Positions 1-7,446 of a stretch of 32,893 bases of DNA are shown one piece after another (within the stretch, counting starts at the first letter, position 1; each line of letters opens with the position of its first letter). A program made the translations under genes and the position numbers. The stretch covers positions 1-32,893 of the forward strand of contig CAZHJN010000022.1 of the NCBI GenBank assembly GCA_964532995.1, given 5' to 3'. The notes below the pieces were generated by a model that ran no database searches, was not told where the DNA came from, and saw nothing but the letters and a program-made list of their open reading frames with translations. The DNA is from DTJG01 sp964532995. GTDB lineage: Bacteria; Ratteibacteria; UBA8468; B48-G9; DTJG01.

Positions 1-1
1 T

Positions 2-457
2 CTCGGAAAAGGACCATTGGAGCAGCATCTTAAAGAAAAAATTCAGAAATTAAATCTTACTGAAAGTGTAAAACTTTATGGTTTTGCTGAAGATGTGTAT
101 AATTATATGGCTGATTTTGATATTGTGGTCATACCTTCCTTATGGGAAGGTTTTCCGGTTGTTGCACTGGAAGCGATGGCCTGCGGTAAACCGGTTGTTG
201 CTACAAAAGTTGGAGATTTACCTGAAATAGTTGAGCATGGTAAAACAGGAATACTTGTTGCACCCGGTAAACCAGAAGAACTGGCCGACGCAATACTGAA
301 AATGGCATCCGGTCCTGATATGAGGAAAGAGATGGGAAAAGAGGCATCAATAAAAGCAGAAAAATTTTCTCTTGATAACATGGTACGCGAATATTGCAGA
401 ACATATGAACTCCTTTTGAAAAAGCATGAAACTGAAACAATGATAAAATCATCTTAA
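2..457 (+). CDS. Glycosyltransferase family 4, C-terminal part (5' end outside window)
   Basis: The reading frame is open to the left edge, so only the C-terminal half of a GT-B glycosyltransferase is present. A TTG at 17 is not a convincing start, because the preceding codons continue a GT4-like LGKGPLEQHL segment. The visible Rossmann domain has the family hallmark WEGFPVVALEAMACGKPVV, in which two Glu seven residues apart bind the nucleotide-sugar donor, followed by GLPEIV-like and GILVAPGKPEELA segments typical of GT4 enzymes. These transfer sugars from NDP-sugars to lipid or glycan acceptors at the cytoplasmic membrane, usually for cell-surface polysaccharide. It ends 6 bases before lepB, so the two are probably co-transcribed. 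The specific acceptor cannot be told. Confidence 0.85.
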   Translation, partial: LGKGPLEQHLKEKIQKLNLTESVKLYGFAEDVYNYMADFDIVVIPSLWEGFPVVALEAMACGKPVVATKVGDLPEIVEHGKTGILVAPGKPEELADAILKMASGPDMRKEMGKEASIKAEKFSLDNMVREYCRTYELLLKKHETETMIKSS

Positions 458-463
458 ATTAAT

Positions 464-1045
464 ATGAAGCGACAGAAAAACACACAGCAAGATACACAAT
501 CTCTTTCATTGAACCGGAAAAGAAAGAAAGAAATCCTTTCATGGGTCTGGGCTATTATTTTTGTTCTTATCCTGAGACAGTTTTTTGTTCAGGCTTTCGT
601 AATACCAAGTGAATCAATGAAACCCACTCTGAAAATCCATGACAGGCTCCTTGCCAACAAAATCATTTACAGGATAAGACAGCCACATCGCTGGGAGGTT
701 ATTATATTCAAGTATCCTGAAGATCCAAAAAAATACTTTGTGAAAAGACTTGTGGGAATGCCAGGAGAATCAATCATGATAAAAAACGGACATATTTGCA
801 TTGATGGTAAAACCATTGAACCACCCGAAAGTATTTCAACCCCTCTTTACTATTATAACGATGGTGACGGTCTTTATGAAGTAAATGGAGAGGTAAGAAT
901 TCCTTCTGGCGCTTATTATGCTCTGGGAGATAATAGCATTAACAGCAAGGACAGCCGTTACTGGGGATTTGTACCATCAAAAAATCTTGTTGGAAAAGCT
1001 CTTTTCATTTACTGGCCCCCATGGAGAATGGGAATTATCAGATAA
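464..1045 (+). CDS. lepB: Signal peptidase I
   Basis: Membrane-anchored serine protease that removes signal peptides from secreted proteins (type I, S26 family). A basic N-terminus is followed by one hydrophobic segment at about residues 26-46. The catalytic serine lies in PSESMKPTL (Ser51) and the general-base lysine in KRLVGMPGE (Lys94). The C-terminal box GDNSINSKDSRYWG is also intact. At 193 residues it is the size of compact single-anchor signal peptidases. No clear Shine-Dalgarno precedes the ATG, which lies 6 bases after the glycosyltransferase stop, so translational coupling is likely. Secreted substrates nearby include the parvulin at 16687 and the coiled-coil protein at 15315. Confidence 0.95.
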   Translation: MKRQKNTQQDTQSLSLNRKRKKEILSWVWAIIFVLILRQFFVQAFVIPSESMKPTLKIHDRLLANKIIYRIRQPHRWEVIIFKYPEDPKKYFVKRLVGMPGESIMIKNGHICIDGKTIEPPESISTPLYYYNDGDGLYEVNGEVRIPSGAYYALGDNSINSKDSRYWGFVPSKNLVGKALFIYWPPWRMGIIR

Positions 1046-1050
1046 AAACC

Positions 1051-1644
1051 ATGGCTGAAGATAAAGAAAAAATCATTCATATCCGGGAGAAGGATTTCAG
1101 AAAGGTCGCTTCCTTCAGAAACACAGCAAGGCAGGCTGAAAAAAAATGCAAGGAACTCGAAGAAAAAATTGAATACCTTGAAAAAGAAGTTTCTGAATGG
1201 AAAGAAAGAGCAAAAAGAGTTGCGGCTGAAATAGAAAATGCAAGGAAGAGATTCGAAAAAGAAAAAGCGGAATTCAGCACATTTCTGCAGGCATCTTTTG
1301 CTGAAAAACTGATTTTTTTTGATGAAATTTTTGAAAAGATTGTCAGGGATGTATGCTCAAGTTCTGAAATCAACAAAAATGTTGCGGATGGCCTGAATAT
1401 GCTTAAAAAACAGTCTTCTTTATTGCTTGAGTCTCTCGGAGTAACAAAAATTGAAACCCTGGGTAAAAAATTTGATCCGATGATGCATGAGGCGGTTGAA
1501 ACAATTGAAACCGCGGATAAACCGGAAGGAACAATTATTGAAGAAGTCCGTTCAGGTTATATTATTAATGGGAAACTGTTGAAACCAGCTCAGGTAAAGG
1601 TATCTCGTGGAAAAGCTGAAAGTTCTGGCTCCAGCCAAAATTAA
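1051..1644 (+). CDS. grpE: GrpE nucleotide exchange factor
   Basis: Co-chaperone that releases ADP from DnaK. Residues about 20-75 are a long charged heptad coiled coil, as in the GrpE dimerisation helix. The C-terminal half is the beta domain with FDPMMHEAVETIET and a GYIINGKLLKPAQVKVS ending, which closely matches the GrpE signature. I prefer the ATG at 1051 (MAEDKEK) over the in-frame ATG at 1021, because the earlier one lies inside lepB and adds a non-conserved peptide. No Shine-Dalgarno decides between them. It is unusual that grpE stands between lepB and ispE and not next to hrcA or dnaK, which are absent from the window. The 3' end overlaps ispE by 38 bases. Confidence 0.9.
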   Translation: MAEDKEKIIHIREKDFRKVASFRNTARQAEKKCKELEEKIEYLEKEVSEWKERAKRVAAEIENARKRFEKEKAEFSTFLQASFAEKLIFFDEIFEKIVRDVCSSSEINKNVADGLNMLKKQSSLLLESLGVTKIETLGKKFDPMMHEAVETIETADKPEGTIIEEVRSGYIINGKLLKPAQVKVSRGKAESSGSSQN

Positions 1645-2509
1645 CCTTTTCCTTGAAATTACAGGAAAACGACAGGATGGATATCACAACATCTGTTCCC
1701 TTGTAGAAAAAATAAACATCCTTGATGAAATAGAGATATTTCCTTATGAAAAAAACTGTGTTGAGTTTCGTGGACAGTGGAAGATACCTGAAGAAAATAC
1801 TGTTATAAAAACTCTTAATGAACTGGTCTCTCGTTTTCCTCATCTGAAAAAAGCAAATCCATTGAAGATTGTGGTTAATAAAAGGATACCTCCTGGCAGT
1901 GGACTGGGTGGTGCAAGCAGTGATGCTGCAATCGTCCTGAAAACCTGCAACTTAATATGGAAACTGAATCTGGATGAAAAAGATCTTGTGAGGATTGCCG
2001 CCTGTGTCGGTTCGGATGTACCTTTGTTTCTGTATGATGGACCATGCATTATTGAAGGACGTGGTGATATTGTACATCCATTGAAAGATCTTCCGTCATT
2101 AAAGTTTGACCTTTTTGTTCCCGGGTCACAGATTTCAACAAAAACGGTCTATGAAAATGTTACAGAGGACCATCTGTCTGATTTGACACAAGCCCGCTCA
2201 CGCATTAAAATTTTTGTGTCAGCGTGGAGGGATAATAACACTGAAAAAATGGAAAAAATTTTGTTTAACAGATTGGAGGAGGTGACCTTGAGACTTAACC
2301 GGAATATAGCATGGGCAAAGAATGTTCTTGAGGCCAGTTCGGGAAGGAAATTTGTACTTACCGGATCAGGAGGAGGTATTTATGCTATAGGAAAGAAGGA
2401 TGAGGGAATTCCAGCTGACTTACCGGAGATAATCCGGCACTGGCGACATTATAAAACTGAAAGTTATCGCGAATGCGCGCAAAAGGAGGAACAACATGGA
2501 AATTACTGA
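1607..2509 (+). CDS. ispE: 4-diphosphocytidyl-2-C-methyl-D-erythritol kinase
   Basis: GHMP-superfamily kinase that phosphorylates the 2-hydroxyl of CDP-methylerythritol in the MEP isoprenoid pathway. The N-terminus LAPAKINLFLEI with GYH shortly after is characteristic of IspE. The ATP-binding loop is PPGSGLGGASSDAA (about residues 91-104), and the C-terminal GHMP motif is LTGSGGGIYA. The 300-residue length is normal. The start is a GTG inside the end of grpE, preceded by AGGTAAAGGT as a weak ribosome site. The end overlaps spoVG by 14 bases. Position ahead of spoVG, glmU and prs matches the Bacillus-type neighbourhood and supports the call. Confidence 0.95.
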   Translation: MEKLKVLAPAKINLFLEITGKRQDGYHNICSLVEKINILDEIEIFPYEKNCVEFRGQWKIPEENTVIKTLNELVSRFPHLKKANPLKIVVNKRIPPGSGLGGASSDAAIVLKTCNLIWKLNLDEKDLVRIAACVGSDVPLFLYDGPCIIEGRGDIVHPLKDLPSLKFDLFVPGSQISTKTVYENVTEDHLSDLTQARSRIKIFVSAWRDNNTEKMEKILFNRLEEVTLRLNRNIAWAKNVLEASSGRKFVLTGSGGGIYAIGKKDEGIPADLPEIIRHWRHYKTESYRECAQKEEQHGNY

Positions 2510-2894
2510 AACAAGAATATCGCTGATTAATAAACCGAACAGCAGACTACGCGCCTATGCGTCGGTGACGTTTGAAAATTCCTTTGTTATCCGTGAAATT
2601 CGGATTATCGAAGGGAAAAACGGACTGTTTATCGCCATGCCCAGCAGAAAGATGCAAAAGCCCTGTCCAAAATGTAACTTCAAAAATCCTGTAACAAACA
2701 GGTATTGTGGACAATGCGGATCCGAAATAAAAATGGCGGAACAGAAAAATCAGAAATCAGGGCCTCAACAGCATAAGGACATCGCTCATCCTATAAACAC
2801 TCAATTCCGGGATTATCTGCAGAAGAAGATTATTGAAACATACAATCAACAGAAAGAAAGTGTCACCACCGGAAAAGAGAAAGAAGAAATCTGA
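2496..2894 (+). CDS. spoVG: SpoVG family regulator with inserted zinc ribbon
   Basis: SpoVG proteins are small RNA/DNA-binding regulators of about 85-95 residues. The N-terminal part here (MEITETRISLI, RAYASVTFENSFVIREIRII, NGLFIAMPSRK, residues 1-52) and the DIAHPIN segment (about 95-101) with the following helix are typical SpoVG. Between them lie about 40 extra residues containing CPKC (57-60) and CGQC (71-74), a four-cysteine zinc-ribbon pattern, plus a Gln/Lys-rich linker. The protein is therefore 132 residues. A good AAAGGAGG lies 6-7 bases before the ATG. It sits between ispE and tRNA-Gln/glmU as in conserved neighbourhoods. The SpoVG identity is secure; the role of the ribbon is unknown. 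Confidence 0.9.
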   Translation: MEITETRISLINKPNSRLRAYASVTFENSFVIREIRIIEGKNGLFIAMPSRKMQKPCPKCNFKNPVTNRYCGQCGSEIKMAEQKNQKSGPQQHKDIAHPINTQFRDYLQKKIIETYNQQKESVTTGKEKEEI

Positions 2895-2901
2895 GATATT
2901 T

Positions 2902-2972
2902 TGCCCGGTGGTGTAACGGTAACACACCGGCCTTTGGAGCCGTGGTTCGAGGTTCAAATCCTCGCCGGGCAG
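2902..2972 (+). tRNA. tRNA-Gln (anticodon TTG)
   Basis: The sequence folds as a cloverleaf. The acceptor stem TGCCCGG pairs with CCGGGCA, the D-stem is GTGT/ACAC, the anticodon loop is CTTTGGA (TTG reads CAA/CAG) and the T-arm is CGAGG-TTCAAAT-CCTCG. Discriminator base is G and CCA is not encoded. The outermost anticodon-stem pair (27-43) is a C-U mismatch, leaving four good pairs. It lies 7 bases after spoVG and 17 bases before glmU on the same strand with no obvious promoter or terminator of its own, so it is probably cut from the operon transcript. A tRNA-Gln between ispE and prs is, from memory, also seen in Geobacter-type genomes. Confidence 0.95.
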
Positions 2973-2989
2973 GTTATTGAATAAAACCC

Positions 2990-3739
2990 ATGGGAAACCA
3001 AACAGCAGCAATCATACTGGCAGCCGGCTATGGCAAAAGGCTTGGTGGGGAAAGCCAAAAAACGTTGATAAGGATACTCGGCAAGCCCATGCTTGTCCAT
3101 CTTATTGGCACATTAAAACAGTGTAAACCTGCAAGGATCGTTGTGGTCGTGGGATTTCAAAAAGAAAAGGTGATGGAAGAACTGAAAGAAGAACCTGTAG
3201 TATTCGCTGAACAACCTCAGCAGATGGGAACAGGACACGCGGTGATGATGACTGAAAAAGTACTTTCAGACTTTTCAGGTAACATACTTGTACTGTGTGG
3301 TGATGTGCCTTTTCTGACCATTGACACGATAAGGAAACTTCAAAGTACCCACGAAAATCTTGCTGCTGACTGCACACTTCTTACCGCCATCATTGATAAT
3401 CCATATGGATACGGCAGAATCATCAGGGATGAATCAGGCAGGGTTATGAAAATTGTTGAACAGGTTAACGCAACAGATGAAGAAAAACAAATCAGGGAAA
3501 TCAATACTGGGGTTTACATATTCAATAAAACGCCTTTGTTCAGCACTCTTTCAAAAATCAAACCGGACCCGGTCAAAAAAGAATATTACCTTACGGATGT
3601 TATAGAGTATTTAATATTGACCGGGAAAAAAGTTGCATCATGGACAACTCCGATGCCAGAAGAAACCATAGGCATAAATACTCCAGAAGATTTACATAAA
3701 GCCGAGCAGTATTTTTTTAGCCTCAGGAGAAAAACATGA
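2990..3739 (+). CDS. glmU: GlmU-type N-acetylglucosamine-1-phosphate uridyltransferase, single domain
   Basis: Nucleotidyltransferase predicted to make UDP-GlcNAc from GlcNAc-1-P and UTP for peptidoglycan and other glycans. GlmU uridyltransferase motifs are present in order: LAAGYGKR (10-17), QMGTGHA (78-84), GDVPFL (104-109), NPYGYGRIIR and EINTGVYIF. At 249 residues it lacks the left-handed beta-helix acetyltransferase domain of classical GlmU (about 450 residues), so acetylation of GlcN-1-P must be done elsewhere. The frame ends cleanly in a TGA overlapping prs by 4 bases (ATGA), so this is not a frameshifted full-length gene. No strong ribosome site precedes the ATG. Neighbours spoVG and prs support GlmU over other sugar nucleotidyltransferases. 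Confidence 0.85.
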   Translation: MGNQTAAIILAAGYGKRLGGESQKTLIRILGKPMLVHLIGTLKQCKPARIVVVVGFQKEKVMEELKEEPVVFAEQPQQMGTGHAVMMTEKVLSDFSGNILVLCGDVPFLTIDTIRKLQSTHENLAADCTLLTAIIDNPYGYGRIIRDESGRVMKIVEQVNATDEEKQIREINTGVYIFNKTPLFSTLSKIKPDPVKKEYYLTDVIEYLILTGKKVASWTTPMPEETIGINTPEDLHKAEQYFFSLRRKT

Positions 3740-4665
3740 ACAACTGTCTGATATTCACTGGTAATGCAAACAAACCCCTGGCTGAGAAGATATGCCATTT
3801 TCTTAATAAACAGCTGGGACAGATTGAAGTTTCAAGATTCAATGATGGTGAAATTTCTGTAAAAATTGAAGAAAATGTGAGGGGGAAAGACGTATTTATT
3901 ATTCAACCCACATGTTCACCTGTGAATGAAAATATTATGGAACTGCTTGTCATGCTCGATGCCTTCAGAAGGGCATCTCCGCGCAGAATCACTGCCGTAA
4001 TACCATACTATGGTTATGCCCGCCAGGATAGAAAGGACAGACCGAGGGTTCCCATCACCGCAAAACTTATTGCAAACCTTCTGGTTGCAGCCGGTGCTCA
4101 GAGAGTACTTACAATGGATTTGCATGCGCCCCAGATTCAGGGTTTTTTTGATATCCCTGTGGATCATCTTTTCGCTGCGCCAGTTATCATCAGTTATCTG
4201 AGAAGCAAAAACATGAAAAATCCTGTCATAGTGGCTCCTGATGTTGGAAGTGTTAAGATGGCAAGAGCTTTTGCCAAAAGAATAAATTCACGGCTTGTTA
4301 TAGTTGATAAGAGAAGAGATGGACCTGATTCTGTTGAGGCGACACATCTCATAGGTGAGGTGGATGGATGTGAGGCAATCATCGTGGATGATATGATTTC
4401 AACAGGCAACACTGTAATTGAAGCCACTAAAGTCCTTGTTGAAAATGGTACCTCAAAAGTTCTTGTCAGCTGCACACATCCGGTTCTTTCAGAGGGAGCA
4501 ATTAAAAAGCTTGATCAAGCAGGACTTTCAGAGATTATCATCACAGATACCATTCCGCACTCATCACTGCCTGATAAATTCACTGTTCTTTCTGTTTCAA
4601 AATTGCTCGGAGAGGCGATTAAAAGAATACATCAGGAAACCTCTGTGAGTTCCCTTTTTATCTGA
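3736..4665 (+). CDS. prs: Ribose-phosphate pyrophosphokinase
   Basis: Makes PRPP from ribose-5-phosphate and ATP for nucleotide, His and Trp synthesis. The class I signature is complete: RFNDGEI for allosteric and substrate contacts, YYGYARQDRK (91-100), the metal-binding DLHAPQIQGFFDIPVDHL (from residue 128), and the PRPP loop VDDMISTGNT (about 217-226). Length of 309 residues is normal. It starts in a 4-base overlap with glmU, so translation is coupled. The following 213 bases separate it from a new transcription unit; no clear hairpin terminator is visible after it, only a pyrimidine-rich tract. Confidence 0.97.
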   Translation: MNNCLIFTGNANKPLAEKICHFLNKQLGQIEVSRFNDGEISVKIEENVRGKDVFIIQPTCSPVNENIMELLVMLDAFRRASPRRITAVIPYYGYARQDRKDRPRVPITAKLIANLLVAAGAQRVLTMDLHAPQIQGFFDIPVDHLFAAPVIISYLRSKNMKNPVIVAPDVGSVKMARAFAKRINSRLVIVDKRRDGPDSVEATHLIGEVDGCEAIIVDDMISTGNTVIEATKVLVENGTSKVLVSCTHPVLSEGAIKKLDQAGLSEIIITDTIPHSSLPDKFTVLSVSKLLGEAIKRIHQETSVSSLFI

Positions 4666-4785
4666 AACTTAACCCATTGCGGGCTTTTTCCTGTGGTTTG
4701 CCTTTTTTGAGCGCCATCTGAGTTTTCTTTTTTTTCTTCTCATTTTTCCCCTTTTTAACAGAAATTGCGTCTTATTATACAATGA

Positions 4786-4800
4786 ACCGAACCAATCGGT
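4786..4800. repeat. Short inverted repeat upstream of the epimerase promoter
   Basis: ACCGA, a 5-base spacer (ACCAA), then TCGGT form a perfect 5-base dyad 14 bases upstream of the -35 element at 4815. It could be a small operator, but a dyad this short can occur by chance. Confidence 0.2.
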
Positions 4801-4814
4801 CAATACGAAAAATT

Positions 4815-4842
4815 TTGAACTTGTCTGTTTTTCATGTATAAT
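4815..4842 (+). promoter_or_regulatory. Sigma-70-type promoter for the epimerase/GT-C operon
   Basis: TTGAAC at 4815-4820, a 16-base spacer and a perfect TATAAT at 4837-4842. The predicted transcript start near 4849 gives a 30-base leader holding an ideal AAAGGAGGT ribosome site (4866-4874) before the TTG start codon at 4879. It lies in the only sizeable gap between prs and the next genes. Confidence 0.7.
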
Positions 4843-4878
4843 GCTTATAAAGATTGGATACCGGCAAAGGAGGTATAA

Positions 4879-5847
4879 TTGAAGTATCTTATTACCGGAG
4901 GAGCTGGTTTTATTGGTTCACACGTCGTTGATGAACTACTTTCAGGACCTGAAAATGATGTGACGGTTATTGATGATCTTTCAACAGGTTCCATTGAAAA
5001 CGTGAAACACCACCTGAAAAACAGAAGGTTTCATCTTTTTATAGACAGCATCTTAAACTGGTATGTCGTTGATCAGCTCTGCTCACAGGTTGATTTTATT
5101 TTTCATCTTGCTTCAGCAGTGGGAGTTAAAACGGTCCTTGAAAAACCCCTTGAATCAATTGAAATTAATATAATCGGTTCAAAAAATATTTTTTATGCTG
5201 CTTCAAGGTATCAAAAACCTGTTCTTTTCACCTCAACATCAGAAATCTATGGAAAAAATGAGAGGGTTCCATTCACAGAAGAAGACGACATAGTTATAGG
5301 GAGTCCATCGAAAAAAAGATGGGGATACGCATGCAGTAAAGCTCTTGATGAGTTTTTAGCTCTCGCCTATGCTGAAAAAAGAAACCTGCGGGTTATCATC
5401 GTGAGACTTTTCAATACAGTTGGACCAAGACAGACAGAAAAATACGGAATGGTGCTGCCAAGATTCATAAAGCAGGCCCTTGCGGATCAACCGATAACAA
5501 TCTTTGGCGATGGCAGTCAGACAAGGTGTTTTACCCATGTTAAAGATGCGGTTGCCGCTTTTTTGAAACTGACATTATGCCCTGAAGCAAACTGTAAAAT
5601 AATCAATATCGGAGGTACTGAGGAAATTTCCATTCTTGAACTTGCCCGGCATGTCAAAAAAATAACAAACAGTAATTCGGAGATTGTCTTTGTTAAACCT
5701 GAGACAATTTACAGAGATGGATTTGAAGACATGAACAGAAGAGTACCTGATGTGTCAAAATTAAAAAATTTAACAGGGTTTGCACCCTCAAAATCAGTGG
5801 ATGAAATAATAAAAGATACCCTCGATTATATCCGTTCTCGAAGATGA
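4879..5847 (+). CDS. NAD-dependent sugar-nucleotide epimerase/dehydratase (extended SDR)
   Basis: Extended short-chain dehydrogenase acting on nucleotide sugars in the cytoplasm. The NAD-binding GGAGFIGS is at residues 7-14. The catalytic triad is visible as Thr/Ser in FTSTSEIYG (120-121) and Tyr150/Lys154 in YACSK. The C-terminal half has VRLFNTVGPRQ and FGDGSQTRCFTHVKD, as in GalE, UDP-glucuronate decarboxylase and dTDP-glucose dehydratase relatives. Segments such as STSEIYG and YACSKALDE lean towards UDP-glucuronate decarboxylase or 4-epimerase, but the exact substrate cannot be settled. The start is TTG, chosen because AAAGGAGGT lies 4-5 bases upstream and it gives the canonical MKYLITGGAGFIG. 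It overlaps the GT-C gene by 4 bases. Confidence 0.9.
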   Translation: MKYLITGGAGFIGSHVVDELLSGPENDVTVIDDLSTGSIENVKHHLKNRRFHLFIDSILNWYVVDQLCSQVDFIFHLASAVGVKTVLEKPLESIEINIIGSKNIFYAASRYQKPVLFTSTSEIYGKNERVPFTEEDDIVIGSPSKKRWGYACSKALDEFLALAYAEKRNLRVIIVRLFNTVGPRQTEKYGMVLPRFIKQALADQPITIFGDGSQTRCFTHVKDAVAAFLKLTLCPEANCKIINIGGTEEISILELARHVKKITNSNSEIVFVKPETIYRDGFEDMNRRVPDVSKLKNLTGFAPSKSVDEIIKDTLDYIRSRR

Positions 5848-7373
5848 GATACAGAAAAATTATCATCTCAGCAATTCTTATAGCAGGATTTGCACTGAGA
5901 TTGTTCACCCTGATACAGCTTTCCTCAACAGCATTTTACAATCCAATGCTGATGGATAAACACGATCAGAAAACCTTTCATCTGTGGGCACAATCCATCC
6001 AGAAACATCCATTTTATGTTGATGGTCAGGCTTTTTACATGGCTCCTCTATATCCCTATTTTCTGGCGCTTGTCTACTCTATTTCCGGCGGAAGTATTTT
6101 TTTCGCAGGATTATTACAGGGACTTCTTGACACACTTGTAATATTTATGATTTATCTTTTGGGGAAGAAAATTAAAGACGAGCATACCGGTGTTTTTGCC
6201 GCATTTTTTTTTGCATTTTATCAGACAGTCATCCTCTATTCTGTCAGCATTCTGAGCGATGGTCTCATCGTATTTCTTAATATTCTTTTCATAACTGTTC
6301 TTTACAGAAGCCTGCAGGTCAAAACTCGATTTTCATATTTTATCAGTGGAATTGTGCTGGGTTTTGCGGCTCTTGCAAAACCAACCATTCTTGCATTTAT
6401 TCCGTTTATAATCGTGGGTCTCTGGTTATGGCCTGAAAAACAGCTCATTGTTCAATCAGGAACAAAAAACAGATCATCTCAATTAATTCAGGCGATATTA
6501 TTTGGATGTATTGGCTGCGCAATAATAATACTTCCGGTAACACTGAGAAACCTGGTGGTAAGCCGGGAGTTTGTATTGATATGCACAAATGGCCCGGTCA
6601 ACTGGCAGATCGGGAATAGTTCTGATTCAGTGGGTTTGTTCTGTTATCCTAAAGGAGACCTTCTGCATCCGGCAAGCATTGACTTCTGGAAACTGATCTT
6701 CAAAAAGACACTTCTTTTTTTCAACAGCTATGAATGGCCTCAAAATCTCAGCATATATATTGCAAGAGAGATAGTACCCGCATTGAAACTTGCCTTTGTC
6801 AGATTCGGATTTATAGTTTCTCTTGGGGTTATCGGTATTTTCCTTGCCGCAAGAAGTGGGAAAAATTTCCTTTTTGTTTCATTTACAATTGTTCAGATAG
6901 TATGGGTTATCATGTTTTTCATCACCGATCGATACAGATTCCCCGCTGTAGCCTGTTTAACAATCACAGCAGGGTTTCTGATAAAACAGACTCTTGATGA
7001 ATTCACAAAAGACAGAAAACTGGTAAAACCATCAATCCGTTTTATACTTGCCGGACTGTGGGCGTATATATTTGGCTGGGGTCCGGGACAGTCTTTTAAT
7101 GATATGTACTGGAAGATATTTGCAAAACTGAGCAAAGCAAATATTGTGTACAATTTGCAGGCAAAAAATAATAACCTTGCTGAAAAAATAGCAAAGGATT
7201 ATGAAAAACTTCTTACCCAGGATCCTGACAGCCATTTTTTTCTTGCCTGTGTATACGCTCAGAAGGGCAAGATGGATGATGCTGAAAGAGAACTCATAAT
7301 AACACTGAAGATGAATCCTGAACACCAGTATGCGAGAAAGTTTCTTGACGATATAAGAAAAAAACCTTTATAA
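5844..7373 (+). CDS. GT-C fold membrane glycosyltransferase (PMT/ArnT-like) with C-terminal TPR
   Basis: Polytopic protein with about 10 or more hydrophobic segments over residues 1-400. It has the GT39/GT83-like arrangement: an acidic first loop (MDKHDQKTFHLWAQ) after the first membrane helix, and MAPLYPYFLALVY, as in enzymes using polyprenyl-phosphate sugars. The last 50 or so residues (HFFLACVYAQKGKMDDAE and following) read as one tetratricopeptide-like helix pair. It probably transfers a sugar on the outer side of the cytoplasmic membrane, to a lipid or protein not identifiable here. The ATG overlaps the epimerase stop (ATGA), suggesting that the epimerase supplies the sugar nucleotide for the same glycan. 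Confidence 0.8.
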   Translation: MRYRKIIISAILIAGFALRLFTLIQLSSTAFYNPMLMDKHDQKTFHLWAQSIQKHPFYVDGQAFYMAPLYPYFLALVYSISGGSIFFAGLLQGLLDTLVIFMIYLLGKKIKDEHTGVFAAFFFAFYQTVILYSVSILSDGLIVFLNILFITVLYRSLQVKTRFSYFISGIVLGFAALAKPTILAFIPFIIVGLWLWPEKQLIVQSGTKNRSSQLIQAILFGCIGCAIIILPVTLRNLVVSREFVLICTNGPVNWQIGNSSDSVGLFCYPKGDLLHPASIDFWKLIFKKTLLFFNSYEWPQNLSIYIAREIVPALKLAFVRFGFIVSLGVIGIFLAARSGKNFLFVSFTIVQIVWVIMFFITDRYRFPAVACLTITAGFLIKQTLDEFTKDRKLVKPSIRFILAGLWAYIFGWGPGQSFNDMYWKIFAKLSKANIVYNLQAKNNNLAEKIAKDYEKLLTQDPDSHFFLACVYAQKGKMDDAERELIITLKMNPEHQYARKFLDDIRKKPL

Positions 7374-7374
7374 A

Positions 7375-7402
7375 TTGATATCCTGAATTGATGCGGTATA
7401 AT
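7375..7402 (+). promoter_or_regulatory. Sigma-70-type promoter for proS
   Basis: TTGATA at 7375-7380, a 16-base spacer and TATAAT at 7397-7402, directly after the GT-C stop codon. The proS ATG is at 7447 and is preceded by AAAAAGGAG at 7432-7440. Confidence 0.7.
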
Positions 7403-7446
7403 ATTCTGTAATTTTTCACCTGCTGCAGAACAAAAAGGAGAAAATA

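Noticed and set aside
1021..1050. Longer GrpE starting at ATG 1021
   Set aside because: This start overlaps the lepB end by 25 bases and adds a non-conserved peptide; ATG 1051 gives a normal GrpE N-terminus.
4666..4786. Possible rho-independent terminator after prs
   Set aside because: The region is rich in T and pyrimidine tracts, but I find no GC stem before them.
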